Shown here in pieces: positions 8,134 to 16,984 of a DNA stretch of 64,000 nucleotides. The notes beneath the pieces were generated by a model, which had not been told where the DNA came from, ran no database searches, and saw only the letters and a list, made by a program, of their open reading frames with translations. Position numbers and translations under genes: made by a program. Every line of letters begins with the position of its first letter. Positions within the stretch are counted from its first letter, which is position 1. The stretch spans positions 186,001 through 250,000 of the forward strand of contig NZ_JIAF01000003.1 of assembly GCF_000688375.1 (NCBI RefSeq), in the 5' to 3' direction. The stretch comes from Prevotella sp. HUN102 (GTDB taxonomy: Bacteria > Bacteroidota > Bacteroidia > Bacteroidales > Bacteroidaceae).

Positions 8134-8965
8134 GAGCAATATACTAAACACACAACATTATGATACACCATTTACAATCGTCTGACAGTCAATCATCTTA
8201 CACACACCATCTACTTTGCCATAAATGTTAAATCCTGTCCGATCTGCCGAAAAAATGCGGTGCTTCGCTCGTGGTGTAGCAAAATTTTTGTATATTTGTT
8301 CACACAAATGATATACTTGAAAAATAACAGCCGATTTCGTTATCAGCAGAAAGTTATCGCTAAAAAAAAACATACTAAAACCAAAAATATGAGAAAGACA
8401 AAGAAAAGAAATCTGTGGCTCACGGCTATATTGCTGCCATTGCTGCTTGCATCCTGCATACCTTGGGACAACTATGGTTTCCCGGGTATTGTGAAGTTTG
8501 GGAAAGAGGGCGGCTCTAAAGTTTGCGTCGGCTCAGAAGGTTTCTATCATATTTCCATTCACGATTATGATGGAAACGGGCCTGGCAGCATCACACAGGG
8601 AGAATACGATACGGTAATTGTAACTTATGACTGGCTGACTGTCAAATACAAATATCCGCTCACGGTTCCACATTTCAAGATGACAGCGCAGCCAAACACC
8701 ACAGGCAAGAAACGCACACTGTATGTAAGCGTTGCAGTCGATGATTTTTCCGCAGACATCAAGGTAACGCAGCGTTGAGCAGTTTGCTATGAAGGGAAAG
8801 GAGCTATAGGAGGAGTTAAAGAAGTTAAAGGAATTAAGGGAGTTAAGACACAAGAAGCATTACAGCCATACTTTGGAACAAATAAACAAGTTGCGGACAA
8901 CAAACAGCTTAACATCTTAAACAATGCGCTTTCCGAAAAGCCGATAACGGCAGTACGAGAATTTA
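8134..8965 (+). repeat. Cassette 1 of a four-unit repeated-flank array
   Basis: The unit starts at GAGCAATATACTAAA and has a ~250-bp 5' flank, a variable gene (8389-8778) and a ~115-bp 3' flank (about 8850-8965). The 5' flank carries TATATTTG at 8291-8298, a good -7 element, about 90 nt before the gene. The flanks recur in cassettes 2 and 3, and the 5' flank also before 11162. Confidence 0.85.
8389..8778 (+). CDS. Small lipoprotein, cassette 1
   Basis: A 129-residue predicted lipoprotein: basic start MRKTKKRN, hydrophobic stretch, lipobox LLASC. The mature part is β-rich and ends RTLYVSVAVDDFSADIKVTQ, which resembles the last strand of BACON-type Ig-like domains. It is nearly identical to the next gene; the main differences lie around the lipobox, the GFYHIS/SFGNIS segment and one extra codon. 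The ATG at 8389 is preferred because longer frames run back into the shared promoter flank. Function unknown. The downstream spacer holds family A 9-mers. Confidence 0.78.
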   Translation: MRKTKKRNLWLTAILLPLLLASCIPWDNYGFPGIVKFGKEGGSKVCVGSEGFYHISIHDYDGNGPGSITQGEYDTVIVTYDWLTVKYKYPLTVPHFKMTAQPNTTGKKRTLYVSVAVDDFSADIKVTQR

Positions 8966-9781
8966 GAGCAATATACTAAATAATACTCCACTTTCAATCG
9001 TCTGCCTGTCAATTATCTTACTCGCACCATCTACTTTGCCACAAATGTTAAATCCTGTCCGATCTGTCGAAAAAACATAGTGCTTCACTCGTGGTGTACC
9101 AAAATTTTCGTATATTTGTTCACACAAATGATATACTTGAAAAATAACAGCCGATTTCGTTGTCAGCAGAAAGTTATCGCTAAAAAATCACATACTAAAA
9201 CCAAAAATATGAGAAAGACAAAGAAAAGAAATCTGTGGCTCACGGCTCTATTGCTGCCATTACTGCTTGCAGCCTGTGCACCTCTGGACAACTATGGCTT
9301 CCCGAGGATTATGAAATTTGGGAAAGAGGGCGGCTCTAAAGTTTGCGTCGGCTCAGAAAGTTTTGGTAACATTTCCATTCACGATTATGATGGAAACGGG
9401 CCTGGCACCATCACACAGGGAGAATACGATACGGTAATTGTAACTTACGACTGGCTGACTGTCAAATACAGATATCCGCAATTCACGGTTACACATTTCA
9501 AGATGACAGCACAGCCAAACACCACAGGCAGGAAACGCACACTTTATGTAAGCGTTGCGGTCGATGATTTTTCCGCAGACATCAAGGTAACGCAGCGTTG
9601 AGCAGTTTGCTATGAAGGGGAAAGGAGTTATAGGGGAAGTTAAAGGAGTTAAGGGAGTTAAGACACAAGAAGCATTACAGCCATACTTTGGAACAAATAA
9701 ACAAGTTGCGGACAACAAACGGCTTAACATCTTAAACAATGCGTTTTCCGAAAAGCCGATAACGGCAGCTACGAGAATTTA
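8966..9781 (+). repeat. Cassette 2 of the repeated-flank array
   Basis: Same architecture as cassette 1, which it abuts directly. The -7 element TATATTTG is at 9111-9118, the gene at 9209-9601 and the 3' flank at about 9666-9781. Confidence 0.85.
9209..9601 (+). CDS. Small lipoprotein, cassette 2 (paralogue of the preceding gene)
   Basis: A 130-residue sister of the 8389 gene with the same basic start, a lipobox at LLAAC, and the same GGSKVCVGSE, YDGNGPG and C-terminal DIKVTQR segments. Differences are scattered and mostly conservative, as expected of a recent tandem duplication. Extracytoplasmic location is inferred from the lipobox. Function unknown. Confidence 0.78.
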   Translation: MRKTKKRNLWLTALLLPLLLAACAPLDNYGFPRIMKFGKEGGSKVCVGSESFGNISIHDYDGNGPGTITQGEYDTVIVTYDWLTVKYRYPQFTVTHFKMTAQPNTTGRKRTLYVSVAVDDFSADIKVTQR

Positions 9782-10917
9782 GAGCAATATACTAAATAAT
9801 ACTCTACTCTCAATCGGCTGCCTGTCAATTATCTTACTCGCACCATCTACTTTGCCATAAATGTTAAATCCTGTCCTATCTGCCGAAAAAACACGGTGCC
9901 TCGCTCGTGGTGTACCGAAATTTTCGTATATTTGTTCACACAAATGATATACTTGAAAATAACAGCCGATTTCGTTGTCAGCAGAAAGTTATCCACAAAA
10001 CAAGAAAAATATGGCAAAATACGGTTACAATAAAGAAATAGGGTTCTTCGAGATAGACCCAACGGCTCTGTCGGTTGGACTGTCGTATGCAGAGAAAAAT
10101 GAATATACAGCATTACGGATTCGTTGCCTAAATCAGAATAATGGGCAACGATATACGTTGGATTTTTCCGTCTTTGCAGACAAATATTTTGTTAGAAAAC
10201 TAATAATCGGAGATTGTTTTCTTATAGAGAAAATTCTAAATATTGACGCTTTATACACTTTACATAATCTTGAATTTTTAAGTATCTCCCAACCGATACG
10301 GTTAGATTTATCGCAATTCAGCAATTTGACAACACTTTATATTACTGGCGATAATAAAGTGAAAAATATAGAGGCACTGATAAATCTAAGGCATTTATTG
10401 CTTAGTTCTACTTCACATACGGATTTGACGCATCTTGAAAATTTGCGAAACTTGGAGGCATTGCGAATATCTGGAGGAAAAATCACAAGTTTACAAGGCA
10501 TCGAAGCATTTAAGAATTTAAATAGTCTGAAACTACTGTATTGCCGTAAACTAACAGATGTAAACTCTATAAGCAAACTCGCATATCTTAAAAAATTACA
10601 TATAGAAAAATGTGGACAAGTTGCCGATTTGTCTTTTTTGCAAGGAAATCAAACCATCCGGGATTTATTTGTGGAAAAGGTGAGTAACCTTAATTTTATT
10701 TCGTCTATGCCCAATCTTGAAAAATTTTCTTTTTGGAACTGTATAAACGGAGATTTAGAACCGCTAATACATACTCCAAGCCATATTTATTTTTATCCAA
10801 ACAAAAAGCATTACAGCCATACTTTGGAACAAATAAACAAGTTGCGGGCAACAAATTGCCTAACATCTTAAACAATGCGCTTTCCGAAAAGCCGATAACG
10901 GCAGCTACGAGAATTTA
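9782..10917 (+). repeat. Cassette 3 of the repeated-flank array
   Basis: The 5' flank carries TATATTTG at 9927-9934. The variable gene is the LRR protein, and the 3' flank (about 10803-10917) includes the last ~23 codons of that gene. In cassettes 1 and 2 the same 3' sequence is non-coding. Confidence 0.85.
10011..10871 (+). CDS. Leucine-rich-repeat protein, cassette 3
   Basis: A 286-residue protein. After ~75 residues it holds about seven irregular leucine-rich repeats of 21-24 residues (LHNLEFLSIS, FSNLTTLYIT, LINLRHLLLS, LRNLEALRISG, FKNLNSLKLL, LAYLKKLHIEK, MPNLEKFSFWN). There is no signal peptide, so it is probably cytoplasmic. The gene is more AT-rich than the housekeeping genes around it. 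The C-terminal ~23 residues (from KHYSHTLEQINKLRA) are encoded by sequence shared with the cassette 3' flanks. Such proteins often act in protein binding; no specific role can be assigned. Confidence 0.8.
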   Translation: MAKYGYNKEIGFFEIDPTALSVGLSYAEKNEYTALRIRCLNQNNGQRYTLDFSVFADKYFVRKLIIGDCFLIEKILNIDALYTLHNLEFLSISQPIRLDLSQFSNLTTLYITGDNKVKNIEALINLRHLLLSSTSHTDLTHLENLRNLEALRISGGKITSLQGIEAFKNLNSLKLLYCRKLTDVNSISKLAYLKKLHIEKCGQVADLSFLQGNQTIRDLFVEKVSNLNFISSMPNLEKFSFWNCINGDLEPLIHTPSHIYFYPNKKHYSHTLEQINKLRATNCLTS

Positions 10918-11161
10918 GAACAATATACTAAATAATACTCCACTTTCAATCGGCTGCCTGTCAATTATCTTACTCGCACCATCCACTTTGCCATAAATGT
11001 TAAATCCTGTCCTATCTACCAAGAAAATACGGTGCCTCATTCGTGGTGTAGCGAATTTTTTGTATATTTGCTCACACTAATGATATACTTGAAAATAACA
11101 GCTGATTTCGTTGTCAGCAGAAAGTTATCGCTAAAAAATTACATACTAAAAAATATTGAAT
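10918..11161 (+). repeat. Cassette 4, 5' flank
   Basis: Fourth copy of the promoter-bearing flank (TATATTTG at 11063-11070), directly before the 11162 gene. No recognisable 3' flank follows that gene, so the array seems to end or be broken here. Confidence 0.82.
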
Positions 11162-11665
11162 ATGGAACTTTACATAAAAAAATGGTGGGGCAATTATGTC
11201 GGTGGATGCGATGACACATTCCTATTGCTCGACTATTTCGGAAGTCAAAAGCAAGACAACTTGGAATTAAGCAAAATATTATCCGATATTCATTTGAACA
11301 CCTTATTGAAAGAAAACTCGGTAAATGAAGGGGATGCTTATTTTACCATAAATGAATCTTATGAGCCTCACTTTGATATGGCTACTGACGTAATAATAGA
11401 CCTGTCTGCCATATTACTGGAAAGCATAAAAAACGGAAAGGTCAATATGAAGGAATTAGACCCTAATAGTGAATATTCTAATTTTTTTTCTATCTCTACA
11501 TCAAAAGATGATGCAATGCTTCTTCTAAATGGTCTGAACAATTTTATAAACACCCCACAAGAATATGAATTGGCAGATTTTATGGATGAAAGCGAATTGG
11601 AAGAATTAGTCAGCGACTGCAAGGAGATTAGCGGTATATTAACCGATTGCATCAGCCAAATGTAG
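11162..11665 (+). CDS. Immunity-like protein, cassette 4
   Basis: A 167-residue acidic, soluble protein beginning MELYIKKWWGNYVGGCDDTF, then a largely helical sequence. The aromatic start and GGxDD context resemble immunity proteins of polymorphic toxin systems, but I match it from memory of the style, not to a named family. Starting at 11162 avoids a TTG-initiated six-base extension. Low GC and the cassette setting suggest horizontal acquisition. No toxin gene is visible nearby. Confidence 0.6.
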   Translation: MELYIKKWWGNYVGGCDDTFLLLDYFGSQKQDNLELSKILSDIHLNTLLKENSVNEGDAYFTINESYEPHFDMATDVIIDLSAILLESIKNGKVNMKELDPNSEYSNFFSISTSKDDAMLLLNGLNNFINTPQEYELADFMDESELEELVSDCKEISGILTDCISQM

Positions 11666-11773
11666 CGATGACAAGCAGCCGCTCTGCCTAAACGGCAACA
11701 AGGCAAGATAGACGGAACTATAAATAGGCAAAGTAATATCTAAACGGTATTCCTTTCGCAACATTAAAATTCA

Positions 11774-12802
11774 ATGATGAAAGCAAAACTGACAAGAATA
11801 AAAGATTGGGAGTTTGACGGAATAAAATTGTCTGGCACTTCCTTCAAATATAGCCCACTTGGCGAAAAAGGAATGGTTGCTCGCGGCGAAGATGAGATAG
11901 TATTCTCCATTTATCATTCACAGCAAAAATCGAAAGGAGTGCTATGGGTAAAAGGAGATGCTTCCCGATTTATCCCCAGTCCAGAACCCCAAGAAATGCA
12001 AGACCTTGCTCAAGCACCCGTACTTTTATCCTGCAACAACGGAATATTGTTTCTTTGTGGAGCCGGCAAAACTCTTTGGTGGTTATCTGAAATAAATGGC
12101 GATTGGATTTCTATTCCTATGGACAACTGGTGTGTCGGTGGCATACCTATGCCAATAGCTGTTACGGGAGAACATAACGTATTTCCTATCGTATGCAGGG
12201 TAGACAGGCTTCTGGAAGCAACAAACAGTTTCACAACTCTGACTGTCAATTTCGCAACAATGACTGCCCGTTGGTCCGACATTGGTTCTTGCGTGTACAG
12301 CAAGGCAGGAATCCGGCAGACGCATCTTGATTCGGTAACAAAAGCAAAGGGAGATTTCTCCAAAGCAGCTTTCAGCTACAACTATCCTCTGATAGGCTCC
12401 ATTCAAGAACAGGCTGGACATCTATATGCTTTCTTAGAAAGTAGCACGATTAATCCGGCAGGCTTAGTTGGAATGGGATATTATTGGTATATGGAATTAG
12501 AGTCCAACGGCTTGTTCAAAAAGAAACTGTGGGGCAAAGACTATTTAAACAATCTGCCCGGAAAATACGGGATGCGAGGTAAATTCTCCGGAGACAGAAC
12601 TTGGCTAATCTTATCTTCCATTTTCAAGACAGATGAGTGGAAAGGCAAGCAAAAACTATTGCGGCTTGCTGACTGCACATTGGCCGACCTCGTTATGCCT
12701 CGCGGATACAGTACTTTCCGATTGTTAGACGTGTGGAACAACCGGGCATTCATCTGTAATGAAGATACAAAGCTGGCTCTTTGTGAAATAATATGGGAGT
12801 AA
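11774..12802 (+). CDS. Hypothetical protein, possibly propeller-like
   Basis: 342 residues, no signal peptide, not recognised. The sequence is rich in short aromatic strands at roughly regular spacing (VLWVKGD, LWWLSEINGDW, YYWYMEL, TWLILSS), which would fit a β-propeller or a similar all-β fold. It starts at ATGATG (11774) 108 nt after the immunity-like gene and may share its transcript. AT-rich accessory gene. Confidence 0.6.
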   Translation: MMKAKLTRIKDWEFDGIKLSGTSFKYSPLGEKGMVARGEDEIVFSIYHSQQKSKGVLWVKGDASRFIPSPEPQEMQDLAQAPVLLSCNNGILFLCGAGKTLWWLSEINGDWISIPMDNWCVGGIPMPIAVTGEHNVFPIVCRVDRLLEATNSFTTLTVNFATMTARWSDIGSCVYSKAGIRQTHLDSVTKAKGDFSKAAFSYNYPLIGSIQEQAGHLYAFLESSTINPAGLVGMGYYWYMELESNGLFKKKLWGKDYLNNLPGKYGMRGKFSGDRTWLILSSIFKTDEWKGKQKLLRLADCTLADLVMPRGYSTFRLLDVWNNRAFICNEDTKLALCEIIWE

Positions 12803-12877
12803 CTATTTATAAATATTGCTATTCTCAAAATCTACAAACGAATTATAATTCATTAAGCTCACATTAAAAATAACATT

Positions 12878-13324
12878 ATGGTAAGATTTATAAAGGCAAC
12901 GTATGAATTACATTTCATCGCAGTAGAACAACAAAGACAAATAATAAAAAGAGCCGCAAACGATATTATTGATAATTTCAATGATTGGACTTGGCAAAAT
13001 TCAATATATGATAAACTTCGTAAAGTCGAAAATCATAATACTTCATTATTAATTGTTTTAAGATTATTTCATCAAAGTGAAATAGAAGAAGGTAAACTAA
13101 AGTCGTATACCCGGTATATAAAGAAAAAAGAAAGGCTTGTTATTGACCAAATGCTTGCTTTGGATGATTATCTGAATTTGACAGAAAATGAAATCAGGCA
13201 AAAGCTCTGCAATGACATTTGTAATTACGTTTGCGATATGTTGAAAAAATATAAAGACCAATTTTGCGATTTTGACGCAATGTCATTTATTCCGTTGTTT
13301 AAAACCCAAATGGATAGAATTTAA
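12878..13324 (+). CDS. Hypothetical helical protein
   Basis: 148 residues, Lys/Glu/Ile-rich, predicted mostly α-helical, with no membrane segment or signal peptide. Not recognised. It is clearly more AT-rich than the flanking chromosome, as expected for the end of the accessory island. It starts 75 nt after the 342-residue gene. Confidence 0.55.
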   Translation: MVRFIKATYELHFIAVEQQRQIIKRAANDIIDNFNDWTWQNSIYDKLRKVENHNTSLLIVLRLFHQSEIEEGKLKSYTRYIKKKERLVIDQMLALDDYLNLTENEIRQKLCNDICNYVCDMLKKYKDQFCDFDAMSFIPLFKTQMDRI

Positions 13325-13971
13325 AATAATAAATTTCCATATTTATGATTATGGAAATAAATTAAGCAGATAACATACATCTGTTCTGCCTAACGTCGGC
13401 AAGCTATATCCCATTATAAACCCCCGAGAAGCAAAAACACAATGAATAACACCACATACACGTTGTAATTATATAAAAACAGCTCAAGCTATAAGGATTT
13501 TCAAATTTCACACCTCCCATTTCACATCTGATAATCAGGAGATAACCTTGTGTTTTCAAAACGTGCGAAAAATGCACGCTATTCTTCGCAAGAATGCACG
13601 CCAATCGCACGAAGATTGTACGGCGTTTATCGCACTATTGGAATGAGAACACAGGCCTGACACCTGACCAGAAGGAAAAGAATCCGTGAGAGGGGCATTA
13701 TAGGGGGGAAGAAGTGAAAGGAGTGAAAGGGAGTGAAGACATTTGAAGGAGTTAAGGAGTTAAAGGGAGTTAAGACAACAGCTCGAGCTGCAAAGTTTTT
13801 CTCATTTCCCATTTCACATCTCCCATTTTCCATTTCACATTTTCCATCTCCCATTTCACATCTCCCATTTTCAGATTTTTCTTAAATAACTTGTGGGTTC
13901 GTATTTTTTTTCCTATATTTGCACATTAGATTTGTATTGTGCAAACCATTTAAACCAATAAGGATAAACAG
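13325..13971. repeat. Gene-free spacer made of repeat families E, A and C
   Basis: Family E hairpin words (GCGAAAAATGCACG, ATTCTTCGCAAGAATG) occupy about 13560-13640. A composite A-linker-C element occupies about 13725-13875 (9-mers GGAGTTAAR, linker GACAACAGCTCGAGCTGC, then 7-mers). No credible gene is present. Confidence 0.75.
13891..13921 (+). promoter_or_regulatory. Promoter of the tetR-type gene
   Basis: TTG at 13891-13893, a 20-bp spacer and TATATTTG at 13914-13921, 51 nt before the start codon. Confidence 0.6.
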
Positions 13972-14592
13972 ATGTCGATTTCCAAAACCAGACAGAAACT
14001 CGTTGATGTAGCCAGGCAGTTGTTTGCCAAGAACGGCATTGCCAACACCACGATGAACGATATAGCGAAGGCTTCGGGCAAGGGTCGCCGCACGCTCTAC
14101 ACCTATTTCAAGAGCAAGGACGACGTGTATTACGCCGTGATAGAAACGGAGCTGGTGCGCTTGTCGGACAAGCTCGACGAGGTGGCATCGAAGAATATTC
14201 CGCCACACGACAAGATCATCGAACTCATTTACACGCACCTCAGCATGATCAAGGAAACCGTGATGCGCAACGGCAACCTGCGTGCCGAGTTCTTCCGAAA
14301 CATCTGGATGGTGGAGAAGGTGAGGAAGAATTTCGACGAGGACGAGATAGAACTCTTCCGCAAGGTCTATACCGAGGCGAAGGAGGCCGGGGAGATCGAC
14401 ATCGACAACGTGGAGCTCGTGGCCGACATCACCCACTACTGCATCAAGGGCTTGGAAGTGCCCTTCATCTACGGACGGCTCGGGCACGGACTCACCGAAG
14501 AAACCAGCCGCCCGCTCGTGGCAAAGGTGGTCTACGGTGCGCTCGGAAACAAGATAAACAGGCAGCCCTTCGAGCCGAAGGACGATTTCTAA
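13972..14592 (+). CDS. TetR/AcrR-family transcriptional regulator
   Basis: 206 residues. The N-terminal ~60 residues form a TetR helix-turn-helix: RQLFAKNGIANTTMNDIAKASGKGRRTLYTYFKSKDD, with the typical TLYxYFKSK end. The C-terminal ligand domain is helical and ends KINRQPFEPKDDF. It lies 77 nt upstream of fabG on the same strand, so control of a fatty-acid gene or a joint transcript is plausible, but no operator was identified. The ligand is unknown. Confidence 0.9.
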   Translation: MSISKTRQKLVDVARQLFAKNGIANTTMNDIAKASGKGRRTLYTYFKSKDDVYYAVIETELVRLSDKLDEVASKNIPPHDKIIELIYTHLSMIKETVMRNGNLRAEFFRNIWMVEKVRKNFDEDEIELFRKVYTEAKEAGEIDIDNVELVADITHYCIKGLEVPFIYGRLGHGLTEETSRPLVAKVVYGALGNKINRQPFEPKDDF

Positions 14593-14669
14593 GGCCCGGA
14601 AGCCCGGAAACGTTCAGGGATTTTACCTTATTATATATAATAAATAACTATCTAAAATAAAATAAGACT

Positions 14670-15416
14670 ATGGGATTATTATCAGGAAAGACAGCCCTCA
14701 TCACGGGTGCTGCACGTGGCATAGGCAAGGCTATCGCCGTAAAGTTCGCACAGGAAGGTGCCAACATCGCATTCACTGACCTCGTTATCGACGAGAACGG
14801 TAAGGCTACCGAGGCAGAAATCGCCGCTCTCGGCGTGAAGTGCAAGGGATATGCGAGCAACGCTGCCGACTTCGCACAGTCGGAGGAAGTAGTGAAGCAG
14901 GTTAAGGAAGAATTTGGCGCAATAGATATTCTCATCAATAATGCCGGTATCACGAAGGACGGTCTGATGCTCCGAATGACGGAGGCACAGTGGGACGCAG
15001 TAATCGGCGTGAACCTCAAGAGCGCGTTCAACTTCATCCACGCCTGTGTGCCCGTGATGATGCGTCAGCGCGGCGGCAGCATCATCAATATGGCAAGCGT
15101 CGTGGGTGTTCACGGCAATGCCGGTCAGGCTAACTATGCCGCTTCCAAGGCAGGTATGATAGCTCTGGCAAAGTCGGTAGCTCAGGAAATGGGTCCGAAG
15201 GGCATCCGTGCCAACGCCATCGCCCCCGGCTTCATCGACACGGCTATGACGCAGCAGCTCTCCGAAGAAATCCGCAAGGAATGGGCTTCAAAGATTCCAT
15301 TGCGCCGCGGCGGCACAACCGAGGACATCGCAAACACAGCCCTCTACCTTGCTTCAGACCTCTCCAGCTATGTTTCCGGACAGGTGATTCAGGTAGACGG
15401 CGGTATGAATATGTAA
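14670..15416 (+). CDS. fabG: 3-oxoacyl-[ACP] reductase FabG
   Basis: A 248-residue short-chain dehydrogenase that reduces 3-oxoacyl-ACP with NADPH in fatty acid elongation. Seen: the cofactor motif TGAARGIGK near 12-20, NNAGI near 89-93, the catalytic Ser in INMASVVG, and YAASKAG (Tyr and Lys of the catalytic set). The length and the C-terminal GQVIQVDGGMNM are typical of FabG. Other SDR substrates cannot be wholly excluded. Confidence 0.92.
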   Translation: MGLLSGKTALITGAARGIGKAIAVKFAQEGANIAFTDLVIDENGKATEAEIAALGVKCKGYASNAADFAQSEEVVKQVKEEFGAIDILINNAGITKDGLMLRMTEAQWDAVIGVNLKSAFNFIHACVPVMMRQRGGSIINMASVVGVHGNAGQANYAASKAGMIALAKSVAQEMGPKGIRANAIAPGFIDTAMTQQLSEEIRKEWASKIPLRRGGTTEDIANTALYLASDLSSYVSGQVIQVDGGMNM

Positions 15417-15417
15417 G

Positions 15418-15715
15418 TTGATAAGTTTAAGTTTTTAAGTTTACAAGTGAACGAGTGAACAAGTAGACGAGTAGATTAGTTTACAAGTTTACGAGCGGAC
15501 AAGTAAACGAGTGAACAGGAGGACAAGTTTACAAGGAGATTACTTTACGGGTGGCAGGTCAGGAAAATGGCAGCAAATGCCAATGACATTGCAATGAAGA
15601 AACCTACTCGTAAACTTGTCCCCCTTGTTTCCTTGTGAACTACCAATCAACTTGTCCCCTTGTAAACTAACCTACTTGTTTCCTCGTTCCCTTGTAAACT
15701 TGTTCACTCACTTTT
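15418..15715. repeat. Octamer repeat array (family B)
   Basis: The longest period-8 array in the window: successive units such as ACAAGTTT, ACGAGCGG, ACAAGTAA, ACGAGTGA. The orientation flips in the second half (15600-15715), where complementary units dominate, so the two halves could pair as an imperfect cruciform. It fills the whole fabG to pseudouridine synthase gap. Confidence 0.8.
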
Positions 15716-15719
15716 TAAT

Positions 15720-16388
15720 ATGCAAGTAATCTACGAAGACAATCACGTCATCATCGTCCATAAGGAAAGCGGCGAGATAGTGCAGGGCGACAAGACCGGC
15801 GACCGTCCGCTCTCCGAAACAGTCAAAGAGTGGATAAAGGAGAAGTATGCCAAACCGGGAAACGTTTTTCTCGGCGTGGTCCATCGGCTCGACCGTCCCG
15901 TTTCGGGTCTCGTTGTATTTGCCAAAACCTCCAAGGCACTCGCGCGCCTGAACGAAATGTTCCGTAAGGGCGAAGTGCATAAGACCTACTGGGCACTGGT
16001 GCAGACGCCGCCGGCCGTGCCCGAAGCCACGCTGACCGACTGGCTCGTGCGCAACGAGCGGCAGAACAAGAGCTATGCCTACGACCACGAAGTGCCCGGT
16101 TCCAAGAAATCCATTCTCCACTACAAGACCATCGGCTCCACTGACCGTTACACGCTGCTCGAAGTGAACCTTCTGACTGGCCGCCACCATCAGATACGCT
16201 GCCAGTTGGCAAATATGGGCTGCCCCATCAAGGGCGACCTCAAGTATGGCGCGCGCCGTTCCAATCCCGACGGCAGCATCTCGCTCCTCAGCCACCGCGT
16301 GGAGTTTATCCATCCCGTTTCAAAGGAAAACATCTCCGCCGTCTCGCCGTTGCCTGCCGACAGAGCTTGGGAAGGGGTAAAAAAGTAA
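15720..16388 (+). CDS. RluA-family pseudouridine synthase
   Basis: 222 residues, catalytic domain only. The catalytic Asp is D58 in HRLDRPVSGLVVFAKT; GRHHQIRCQLA near residues 155-165 is the second RluA-family motif. It converts a specific uridine in rRNA or tRNA to pseudouridine. No S4 domain precedes the catalytic part, unlike RluC/RluD. The exact target site cannot be told from the sequence. The ATG follows the family B array by only a few bases. Confidence 0.9.
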   Translation: MQVIYEDNHVIIVHKESGEIVQGDKTGDRPLSETVKEWIKEKYAKPGNVFLGVVHRLDRPVSGLVVFAKTSKALARLNEMFRKGEVHKTYWALVQTPPAVPEATLTDWLVRNERQNKSYAYDHEVPGSKKSILHYKTIGSTDRYTLLEVNLLTGRHHQIRCQLANMGCPIKGDLKYGARRSNPDGSISLLSHRVEFIHPVSKENISAVSPLPADRAWEGVKK

Positions 16389-16984
16389 AGGGGGATGAGC
16401 AAACGAGAGAACAAGGATACAAGAGAGTTAGTTCCCGTCTTCACACCAATAAAAGCTATATTGTCTTCATTCTTCGGCACGCATTCACACAAAGCATCCA
16501 TAAACACAACTGCGCATCTATTCTTTTTCGCGCATTGCTGCAAACATTATCTGTGCTATCCTTATAATGATTGCACTCTCTGTGCCGAGAAACAGCTATC
16601 TGTGAATCTGTGCAATCCACGAGAGGGGTATTTCTCACAAATAGTGCAGGCTCTATCTCATTGATTCGCAAAATCGGCGTAATCTGCGTGAGATGGTTTC
16701 TCGCAGATGGCGCAGATTACGCTGATTCTGTTTTATTATAAGATGGGAAATGGAAAAAAGCCGTGCAGATTGAACCATTGTCTTAACTCCCTTTAACTCC
16801 TTTAACTCCTTTAACTCCCTTAACTCCCAATATAATGGGAAATAGGAAACGTTTTGCAGTCCAAAGCTGTTGTCTTAACTCCCTTAACTCCTCTAACTCC
16901 TTTAACTCCCAAATCTTTCAACTTCTAAAAAATCCTCCCCCTCCCCGTTCAAGTCTCCTGATTTTATTGTAACTTTGCAGCCGT
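16389..16984. repeat. Gene-free spacer with family D hairpin and composite C/A repeats
   Basis: A family D dyad (GCGTAATCTGCGTGAGA... paired with ...TCTCGCAGATGGCGCAGATTACGC) lies at about 16675-16720. Two C-linker-A composites follow at about 16740-16925 (GATGGGAAATGG, then TTGTCTTAACTCC 9-mers; repeated from AATGGGAAATAGG). Short open frames here are repeat-encoded and not credible. Confidence 0.75.
16970..16977 (+). promoter_or_regulatory. -7 element of trmB
   Basis: TAACTTTG matches TAnnTTTG and ends only 7 nt before the trmB ATG at 16985, implying a very short leader or leaderless mRNA. Confidence 0.55.

Noticed and set aside
8260..8388. Extensions of the cassette lipoproteins into the 5' flank (also 9080-9208)
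   Set aside because: They would cross the promoter -7 element and bury the lipoprotein signal peptide.
16395..16664. Small plus-strand frames after the pseudouridine synthase gene
   Set aside because: Poor start context, repeat-derived sequence and no recognisable domain.
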